11,357 bases of DNA from Candidatus Caenarcanales bacterium. GTDB lineage: Bacteria; Cyanobacteriota; Vampirovibrionia; Caenarcaniphilales; Caenarcanaceae. The DNA is taken from positions 1-11,357 of the forward strand of contig CANLFK010000069.1 in the NCBI GenBank assembly GCA_947489925.1, written 5' to 3'. The position numbers and the translations under genes were made by a program. The notes under the pieces were generated by a model. It saw only the letters and a list, made by a program, of their open reading frames with translations, did not search any database and had not been told where the DNA came from. This document shows, in pieces, positions 6,544-11,357 of the stretch (positions within the stretch are counted from its first letter, which is position 1; every line of letters starts with the position of its first letter).

Positions 6544-7176
6544 ATGAATAAATATATTGTTGAATTTATTGGCACATTCTTTTTGGCTTTAGTAATTGGT
6601 TTAACTGTTATAGAACCTAATATTGGCAATTTTGCACCTTTGGCAATTGGCTGTACTTTAATGATTATGGTTTATGCTGGCGGTTCTATATCTGGTGGGC
6701 ATTATAATCCAGCGGTTACACTTGGGGTTTGGCTAAGAGGAAAATGCGAAGCAAAAGATGCACTTATTTATATAGTAATTCAAGTTATAGCTGGCATAAT
6801 AGCGGCTTTTACGGCTTTATATTTAAAAGGAAATCCAACTTTAACGCCATTAACTTTAGATATTCCAAAAGCTTTATTGAATGAATTTTTATTTACTTTT
6901 GCTTTGGTATATGTGGTTTTAAATACTGCTACTTCACCAAAAACGGCGGGTAATTCATATTTTGGTTTAGCAATTGGCTTTACCGTTGTAGTTGGTGCTT
7001 TTGCTGGCGGTGCAATTTCAGGCGGGGCTTATAATCCAGCTATTGCTATAAGTATTGCCACTATGGGTTTAACTTCTATTAGTAATATTTGGATATATTT
7101 AATTACTAATTTGGCAGGGGGAGCTGTCGCAGCTTTGGTTTATAAATTAATTCATCCAGATAAAACAAATAGTTAA
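6544..7176 (+). CDS. MIP-family channel (aquaporin/glycerol facilitator-like)
   Basis: The 210-residue hydrophobic protein is a membrane channel of the major intrinsic protein family, with six predicted helices and two NPA half-helices. NPA occurs at 55-57 (GGHYNPAVTLGVW) and 164-166 (GGAYNPAIAIS). The two halves still show their internal duplication, AGG-x-ISGG-x-YNPA in both. The position after the second NPA is Ile167, whereas most water and glycerol channels have Arg there as part of the selectivity filter. Substrate is therefore unclear and I give no gene symbol. At 210 residues it is shorter than typical AqpZ (about 230) and GlpF (about 280), so it lacks the GlpF loop insertions. No clear Shine-Dalgarno precedes the ATG, which lies 12 bp after the lipoprotein gene; the first helix begins at residue 4, fixing the start. 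Confidence 0.9.
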   Translation: MNKYIVEFIGTFFLALVIGLTVIEPNIGNFAPLAIGCTLMIMVYAGGSISGGHYNPAVTLGVWLRGKCEAKDALIYIVIQVIAGIIAAFTALYLKGNPTLTPLTLDIPKALLNEFLFTFALVYVVLNTATSPKTAGNSYFGLAIGFTVVVGAFAGGAISGGAYNPAIAISIATMGLTSISNIWIYLITNLAGGAVAALVYKLIHPDKTNS

Positions 7177-7237
7177 TTATTTTTGCAAGAATAAAAAGTA
7201 TAAAATCAATAAAATAAAAATTATCTGTTGAAGTCAA

Positions 7238-8374
7238 ATGAAAAAAATTAGTTTTATATTTGGCACAAGACCAGAATTAATAAAAGTAGCTCCATTAATA
7301 AAAGCTTTCCAGAAAGAAGCTGATATTTTTAATTTGAATTTGATCTCAACTGGACAACATAAAGAGCTTTTAAATAATTTATATAAATGGTTTGATTTTG
7401 AAGCAAATATTAATTTAGAAATTATGCAGTTTAATCAGTCTCCTAGCCAAGTGATTGCTAATATTTTGCAAAAACTGGATTTGGCTATTAAAGATAGTGA
7501 TTTGATTATTGTGCAAGGTGATACGGCTACTGCATATAGTGGGGCAATGGCTGGATTCTTGCACAAAATACCAATTGCTCATTTGGAAGCGGGTTTAAGA
7601 ACTGATAATATTTATAATCCTTTTCCAGAAGAAATGTTAAGAAGGCAAATTAGCCAAATTTCTACTTTAAATTTTCCGCCAACGGAAAGAGCTAAAGAAA
7701 ACTTAAAAAGAGAAAATATACAAGAAAATGTCTTTGTAGTTGGAAATACAGTAATTGACTCTCTCAAAGACACAATTAATAAACTGGAAAAATTAGAAGA
7801 ACATAATCAATTAAATGAATTTATAAATTTGCCTTTTGAATTAAGCGAATTAAACCAAAATAAAAAATTAGTTTTAATAACAATGCACCGCAGGGAAAGC
7901 TTGGGTGAAGAACATAAACAAGTAGCTAAAGCTTTAAAAAGAGTAAGCGAAGAACACAAAGATTTATTATTAATTTTTCCAATTCACCCAAATCCAGCTG
8001 TGCGAGAGTCAATTGAGCCAATTTTAAAAGATTGCCCGAATATTAAATTAATTGAGCCTTTGGACTATATAACTTTTTGTTTTGTCTTGAAAAAAGCTTA
8101 TATTTTAATTACTGATTCGGGTGGTTTGCAAGAAGAAGGCTGTAGCTTAGGAAAACCAACTTTAATTTTGCGTAAAACCACCGAAAGACCGGAAGCCATT
8201 GAGGAGGGAAATGCCAAATTAATTGGTACTAATGAAGAAAATGTTTATGCTAATTTTACGGCTTTGTTAAAAGATATTAATTTGTATAATCAAATGTCAA
8301 AGCCAAGTAATGTTTTTGGCACTGGTAATTCAGCTGAATTAATAATTAATAAAATAAAAGCCTTTTTATATTAA
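7238..8374 (+). CDS. wecB: UDP-N-acetylglucosamine 2-epimerase (non-hydrolysing)
   Basis: This cytoplasmic enzyme interconverts UDP-GlcNAc and UDP-ManNAc, supplying ManNAc or its derivatives for envelope polysaccharides or glycoconjugates. The 378 residues match the usual length. FGTRPELIKVAPLI (8-21) is the N-terminal signature. VQGDT carries Asp95, HLEAGLRT carries Glu117 and NPFPEE carries Glu131, the same numbers as the catalytic residues of E. coli WecB. TMHRRES (215-221) supplies the catalytic histidine. TDSGGLQEEG with the later KTTERPEA forms the UDP-binding part of the C-terminal domain. No ManNAc dehydrogenase (wecC) or glycosyltransferase follows, so the end product is unknown. The ATG has only a weak GAAG upstream and lies 61 bp after the channel gene. 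Hydrolysing homologues such as NeuC lack this close match. Confidence 0.95.
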   Translation: MKKISFIFGTRPELIKVAPLIKAFQKEADIFNLNLISTGQHKELLNNLYKWFDFEANINLEIMQFNQSPSQVIANILQKLDLAIKDSDLIIVQGDTATAYSGAMAGFLHKIPIAHLEAGLRTDNIYNPFPEEMLRRQISQISTLNFPPTERAKENLKRENIQENVFVVGNTVIDSLKDTINKLEKLEEHNQLNEFINLPFELSELNQNKKLVLITMHRRESLGEEHKQVAKALKRVSEEHKDLLLIFPIHPNPAVRESIEPILKDCPNIKLIEPLDYITFCFVLKKAYILITDSGGLQEEGCSLGKPTLILRKTTERPEAIEEGNAKLIGTNEENVYANFTALLKDINLYNQMSKPSNVFGTGNSAELIINKIKAFLY

Positions 8375-8488
8375 ATAAAATTTTAAAAGAATAGACTAAA
8401 ACCTAATTAAATCAAGGAAAAACCTAAAGTATTGAGATTTCACAATAAAATTACCGTATATAGTTTGTACTGAAAATTTTTGCTAGAC

Positions 8489-9322
8489 ATGTACTATTTA
8501 TTTAATCAAAATAAAAATAATTTAGCCTCCAATAATATAAATAAAATTAATTGGCCTAGTTTAAGTCAGAAAAAAGATTTAATTAAGCCAAACCATCCTC
8601 AAGCAGAGCCTCAGACAACAGGTACTAATGACTCTGATAATTTTATACTTGGTTCTATTGAAAGAGGCACAGTAGTAGGAAACGATGGCGATGATACTTT
8701 TGATTATAAAGATGATTTAGGTAATCAAAATACCCGCTTGGTTGGTGGATTAGGCAATGATACTTTGTCTTTTAGCAAATTGACTGTTGATCAAGCTTTA
8801 GATAAATTAAAAAGTGATCAATATTCTTTTGTAGCTCGCCAAAATGGTTTTATTTTAAGAACTAAAGATAATCAAGAAATTCAAATTAGTGCTGAGAATA
8901 TTAAATTTTCGGATAAATCTTTTAATTTGCAAAACAGTACTGATTTAAAAGGTTTCATTGATGCTTTAGCAAAGAAATGTATTCCAATTGTAAATGAAAC
9001 AAATAAGCCAGTTTTTGGCAAATATCTCAGTGAAACTCAGACACCTTTAATTAATTCTTCACGACAAAAACAAAGGACTTGGACTCCAGAACAAGCTTAT
9101 TTGACGGGCTTAGGTTATGCGGTTTTGAATAAATTAAACCCTAATGACAACCTAAATCAGGCTAATTTGAATGGATTAACGCTAAATTCTTTAACTTCTC
9201 AAACCGAAAATATTAATAATATTCTTAATCCTTCTTTAAATAATTCATTTAATACTTTCAACTTTCTGCCATCTTCAGAAAATAGTCTTGTTGGTTTAAC
9301 TGCAAGTAATCTGTATTTTTAA
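8489..9322 (+). CDS. Small protein with degenerate RTX-type calcium-binding nonapeptides
   Basis: From the ATG at 8489 the product has 277 residues. A TTG nine bases upstream (8480) would add three; neither has a Shine-Dalgarno, and I prefer the ATG. The first 40 residues are polar, with no signal peptide. At about 45-95 lie repeats close to the RTX consensus GGxGxDxUx: GTNDSDNFIL, VGNDGDDTF and VGGLGNDTL. A section ending 'ENIKFSDKSFNL' follows, common after such repeats in secreted calcium-binding proteins. RTX proteins fold around calcium and usually leave by type I secretion with a C-terminal signal; the C-terminus here (about 200-277) is Asn/Leu/Ser-rich and ends LTASNLYF, which could serve. 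With only about three repeats it is far smaller than RTX toxins and carries no recognisable toxin or enzyme domain. No secretion genes are adjacent. Confidence 0.8.
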   Translation: MYYLFNQNKNNLASNNINKINWPSLSQKKDLIKPNHPQAEPQTTGTNDSDNFILGSIERGTVVGNDGDDTFDYKDDLGNQNTRLVGGLGNDTLSFSKLTVDQALDKLKSDQYSFVARQNGFILRTKDNQEIQISAENIKFSDKSFNLQNSTDLKGFIDALAKKCIPIVNETNKPVFGKYLSETQTPLINSSRQKQRTWTPEQAYLTGLGYAVLNKLNPNDNLNQANLNGLTLNSLTSQTENINNILNPSLNNSFNTFNFLPSSENSLVGLTASNLYF

Positions 9323-9349
9323 TAAGACTTTATTAATTGTTGTTTTTAT

Positions 9350-9385
9350 TTGAGCAAAAAAAATTTTTTTAGGATAGAATATAAA
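9350..9385 (+). promoter_or_regulatory. Weak candidate promoter for tRNA-Thr and ribF
   Basis: TTGAGC (9350-9355) is followed by an A8-T7 tract and then TAGAAT (9375-9380) overlapping TATAAA (9380-9385), 11-16 bases before the tRNA. Spacing from the -35-like hexamer to TAGAAT is 19 bases, longer than ideal. Position fits a tRNA promoter better than the sequence does. Confidence 0.3.
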
Positions 9386-9396
9386 TTTGTTTTATT

Positions 9397-9468
9397 GCCC
9401 AAATAGCTCAGTGGTAGAGCACACCCTTGGTAAGGGTGAGGTCACGGGTTCAAGTCCCGTTTTGGGCT
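9397..9468 (+). tRNA. tRNA-Thr (anticodon GGT)
   Basis: The 72 bases fold into a complete cloverleaf. The acceptor stem pairs GCCCAAA (9397-9403) with TTTGGGC (9461-9467), and the discriminator is T9468. The D stem is GCTC/GAGC, the anticodon stem CACCC/GGGTG with loop TTGGTAA, and the T stem ACGGG/CCCGT with loop TTCAAGT. The anticodon GGT (9429-9431) reads ACC and ACT threonine codons. CCA is not encoded (TTA follows), so it must be added enzymatically. ribF begins 30 bp downstream with no terminator between, so read-through into ribF is likely. Confidence 0.97.
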
Positions 9469-9498
9469 TATTTTCAATAAGTTCTTATAGAGTTTATA

Positions 9499-10470
9499 AT
9501 GCCTTTTGAAATAATACAGCTGACTTCTTTTAAAGTAAATAATAATAAAAGAGCTTTGGCTTTAGGCATGTTTGACGGTCTTCACAAAGGACATAGTTTT
9601 TTAATCAGAGAATTAATTAATAAAGCTAAAGAAAAAAACCTAATTCCTTGTGCGACCACTTTTAAAGAATCACCACTTAAGTGGACTAATCCCAGCTTAG
9701 AAACACAATTAATTACTTCTTTAGATGAAAGATTATTATTATTCAGAGAATTAGGCTTAGCCGAAATTATTATCTTTGATTTTCCAGCTTTAAATGAACT
9801 TGAACCAGAAGTTTACTTTAAAGATATTTTACTTAAAAGATTAAATTGTGCTTATTTAACTTGCGGTTTGAATCATACTTTTGGAAAAGAAAAAAAAGGA
9901 AATATTGATTTACTGAAAACATATTTAGCTGAATTAAATGGTCAATTTGAGTTTGAGGTTTGTGAGCCAATTTATACCGAAAATCAAAATATAATTTCAA
10001 GCAGTCAAATTAGACAATTATTAAAAATTGGAAAAATCAAAGAAGCTAATCAACTTCTGGGTCATCATTTTCTTGTTTATGGAGCTGTCAGAGCTGGCAA
10101 TCAAATTGGCAGAAAACTGGGCTTTCCGACTTTAAATTTAGCTTATAATCCAGAAAAAGTTAAAATCCCAAGTGGAGTTTATGCTGGCTATACTCAAATT
10201 CAACATAAAAATTATTTAAGTGCGGTGAATATTGGCTTAGCTCCAACTATAAATAATAATTTGAATTCAGCTCCGATAATTGAATCTCATTTGCTAGAGC
10301 CATTGCCAGAAGAATTAAACCTAAAAATTGGTGAAAATCTTAAAATTGAATTACTTGAGTTTATGAGACCAGAACACAAATTTGATTCAATTGATAATTT
10401 AAAAAAACAAATTTCCCTAGATTGCCAAAATATTAGAAAACTCAAAAACACTTATATTAATTCAATTTAA
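9499..10470 (+). CDS. ribF: Bifunctional riboflavin kinase / FAD synthetase
   Basis: RibF phosphorylates riboflavin to FMN and adenylates FMN to FAD. The 323-residue length is normal for the bifunctional enzyme. The N-terminal nucleotidyltransferase domain has LGMFDGLHKGH (22-32) with the HxGH-type motif, and ISSSQIR (166-172), the counterpart of the usual SSTxIR. The C-terminal flavokinase domain (about 188-318) shows GRKLGFPTLNL (204-214) with the Pro-Thr-x-Asn magnesium/ATP site, then IPSGVYAGY, AVNIGLAPTI and IESHLLE with the catalytic Glu. The adenylyltransferase half is somewhat divergent: the common 'TFxPHP' reads TFKESP and the 'DFRFGxxRxG' loop reads NHTFGKEKKG. The ATG follows the tRNA by 30 bp with at most AGAG as a Shine-Dalgarno. 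FMN from this enzyme would serve PyrD, but the two genes are not linked transcriptionally. Confidence 0.93.
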   Translation: MPFEIIQLTSFKVNNNKRALALGMFDGLHKGHSFLIRELINKAKEKNLIPCATTFKESPLKWTNPSLETQLITSLDERLLLFRELGLAEIIIFDFPALNELEPEVYFKDILLKRLNCAYLTCGLNHTFGKEKKGNIDLLKTYLAELNGQFEFEVCEPIYTENQNIISSSQIRQLLKIGKIKEANQLLGHHFLVYGAVRAGNQIGRKLGFPTLNLAYNPEKVKIPSGVYAGYTQIQHKNYLSAVNIGLAPTINNNLNSAPIIESHLLEPLPEELNLKIGENLKIELLEFMRPEHKFDSIDNLKKQISLDCQNIRKLKNTYINSI

Positions 10471-10493
10471 TAATTGAGCTTCTTAAAAATTTC

Positions 10494-10522
10494 TTTACTT
10501 TAGGTTTATACATTGATATTAA
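10494..10522 (+). promoter_or_regulatory. Weak candidate promoter of the gene at 10550
   Basis: TTTACT (10494-10499) and TATTAA (10517-10522) are spaced by 17 bases and each matches the consensus at 4 of 6 positions. Transcription would begin near 10529, just before the Shine-Dalgarno AAGGAAG at 10536-10542. In such AT-rich DNA, chance matches are common. Confidence 0.3.
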
Positions 10523-10549
10523 AGAGATTTCCCTAAAGGAAGAAATTAT

Positions 10550-10924
10550 ATGAACAATGATAAGTCTGAGCTAAAAATTAATAATTTTGATTTATTAAGC
10601 ACTTATTTAAAAAATTGTGGACAATTAACCGAAAACTTATTATCTAAAGCTCTCAAAAATCAATTAACTTCTCAGGACGGACATATTGCCAAAGAAATTA
10701 GTCAAGTTGCTAATATTATGTGTGCAATTTATTTCTTTCGACAAGATAAAGATTTAGACTCAGTTTTACACAAAATGCCTCTTTCTCAAAGGAAAGTCAT
10801 GGAAGATTCAATTCGTAATATTTGGAAGCATTTACTTAAATTAGATGAATATGAATTAGCACAATTAGCAATAGAAACAATTCAAAAAAGTTCATCTTTA
10901 TCTAGCAAAATAAAACTCAATTAA
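10550..10924 (+). CDS. Small soluble helical protein of unknown function
   Basis: I do not recognise this 124-residue protein. It has no signal peptide or membrane helix and reads as mostly alpha-helical, with heptad-like leucines and isoleucines throughout. Two cysteines are present, at about 23 and 58. Its end is Ser/Lys-rich. AAGGAAG at 10536-10542, seven bases before the ATG, is the best Shine-Dalgarno in the window and makes both the start and the gene credible. It lies 79 bp after ribF and may have its own weak promoter. The stop at 10922-10924 is eight bases before the MITE-like element, which may disturb or supply transcription ends. Confidence 0.75.
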   Translation: MNNDKSELKINNFDLLSTYLKNCGQLTENLLSKALKNQLTSQDGHIAKEISQVANIMCAIYFFRQDKDLDSVLHKMPLSQRKVMEDSIRNIWKHLLKLDEYELAQLAIETIQKSSSLSSKIKLN

Positions 10925-10932
10925 TTTATTTA

Positions 10933-11207
10933 ATGTGAGTTCGACAGATAAAAAACACAAAAAGCTTCTCAAGAATTCAAGTCTTAGCCCCTAGGCTTAA
11001 GCCATTCCCCGAAGGGGACACTCAATAAATCTGTTTGAAATTTTCTGTCTTCAAGGTCTAAATTCCCAACTCCACTCTCTAATAGCCCACTTTCAGGGGG
11101 TTGGGGGTAAAAAGACAAAATTCTTTAGCGAGAGACTTGCAATTGTGATTGCTTCAAAGTTTCGCTTCAATCAGCATTTTCAGATTTTCTTTTCATCGAA
11201 CTCACAT
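10933..11207. mobile_element. MITE-like element with terminal inverted repeats and candidate target duplication
   Basis: The ends are perfect 12-bp inverted repeats: ATGTGAGTTCGA (10933-10944) and TCGAACTCACAT (11196-11207). Identical 6-mers TATTTA flank them directly (10927-10932 and 11208-11213), as expected for a target-site duplication. The 275-bp interior has no long open frame and is visibly more GC-rich than its surroundings. It contains a hairpin (TCCCC-GAA-GGGGA at 11006-11018) and an imperfect palindrome around CCTAGG (10985-11000). Part of it (11065-11170) recurs at 420-505. Size, ends and lack of coding fit a non-autonomous miniature transposable element. The flanking 6-mer is weak evidence in AT-rich DNA, and no related transposase is in the window. 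Confidence 0.5.
11065..11170 (+). repeat. Dispersed repeat, longer copy (partial copy at 420-505)
   Basis: This segment inside the MITE-like element matches 420-505 in the same orientation. It includes the shared 12-mer GCAATTGTGATT (11139-11150), an AATAGC-C/T-CA-block, a G-rich run (11096-11107) and a terminal GCTTCAA (11164-11170). It contains about 15-20 bases around TTCTTTAGCGAGAG that the other copy lacks. Two copies within 11 kb suggest a repeat family spread through the genome. Confidence 0.55.
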
Positions 11208-11357
11208 TATTTAATCGTCAAATTATTCTTGATAAGCGATGGAATATCAATATTGGATTTGAAATCAGACAAAGCCTGAATAATTTCGAGATTAGCATTA
11301 AAAGAAATAGCTTGCGAAGATAATATTTTTTGCATATTAGGATTATTACTACTATCT
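11207..11357 (-). CDS. 3' end of an unidentified gene (cut by window edge)
   Basis: The minus strand is open from the right edge to a TAA at 11207-11209, giving the last 49 residues of a protein. The visible end is polar with hydrophobic spacing (for example NLEIIQALSDFKSNIDIPS), probably helical, and closes with LTIK. Codon use and AT-richness resemble the neighbours, so it is likely real coding sequence. No family can be named from so little. The stop codon straddles the edge of the MITE-like element: its TA belongs to the flanking TATTTA on the complementary strand and its final A to the inverted repeat. The original C-terminus may therefore have been longer. Confidence 0.55.
   Translation of the reverse strand, partial: DSSNNPNMQKILSSQAISFNANLEIIQALSDFKSNIDIPSLIKNNLTIK

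Noticed and set aside
9356..9370. A8-T7 tract before the tRNA as a terminator for the RTX-type gene
   Set aside because: There is no GC-containing stem; it is a plain A/T tract and more likely bends promoter DNA.
1..11357. CRISPR array, prophage, toxin-antitoxin or defence island
   Set aside because: No regularly spaced repeats, phage structural genes, antitoxin-toxin pair or nuclease-helicase cluster is visible; the NYN protein stands alone.

Overview
The window is strongly AT-rich and densely coded on both strands. Many genes lack a clear Shine-Dalgarno sequence, two start choices involve GTG or TTG, and the one tRNA has no encoded CCA. With a LabA-like NYN gene and an FHA-domain gene, this fits a low-GC Gram-negative-type bacterium (signal peptides, a lipoprotein, a quinone-type PyrD). 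A non-photosynthetic relative of cyanobacteria (Vampirovibrionia/Melainabacteria) is my best guess. It is an inference and no marker here proves it.

Layout. 1-267 (-): 5' part of a nucleoside 2-deoxyribosyltransferase-like gene, cut by the window edge. 486-1046 (-) and 1095-1634 (+): head-to-head pair of small exported proteins that are diverged paralogs. 1631-2737 (-): 368-residue protein of unknown function with several hydrophobic segments, preceded by two copies of a Fur-type operator. 2985-4244 (+): FHA-domain protein with a long Asn/Gln-rich linker and a C-terminal membrane anchor. 4382-5410 (+): class 2 dihydroorotate dehydrogenase (pyrD). 5481-6143 (+): NYN/LabA-like protein. 6247-6531 and 6544-7176 (+): cysteine-rich lipoprotein followed after 12 bp by a MIP/aquaporin-family channel. 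7238-8374 (+): non-hydrolysing UDP-GlcNAc 2-epimerase (wecB type). 8489-9322 (+): small protein with RTX-like nonapeptides. 9397-9468 (+): tRNA-Thr(GGT). 9499-10470 (+): ribF. 10550-10924 (+): small helical protein of unknown function. 10933-11207: MITE-like element with 12-bp perfect terminal inverted repeats and a 6-bp candidate target duplication. 11207-11357 (-): 3' end of an unidentified gene.

Housekeeping functions (pyrimidine synthesis, FAD synthesis, a sugar-nucleotide epimerase for envelope glycans, a tRNA) are interleaved with lineage-specific envelope and exported proteins. I do not see one large multi-gene system. The most promising unexplained items are the unknown membrane-type gene behind tandem Fur-like boxes, the lipoprotein with mirror-symmetric CX3CX3C motifs paired with a channel lacking the usual selectivity-filter arginine, the divergent exported paralogs, and the MITE-like element, part of which recurs near the left end of the window.

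There is no gene-free stretch above 300 bases. The longest gaps are 10925-11206 (the MITE-like element), 2738-2984 (the Fur-like boxes) and 268-485 (a partial copy of the dispersed repeat).
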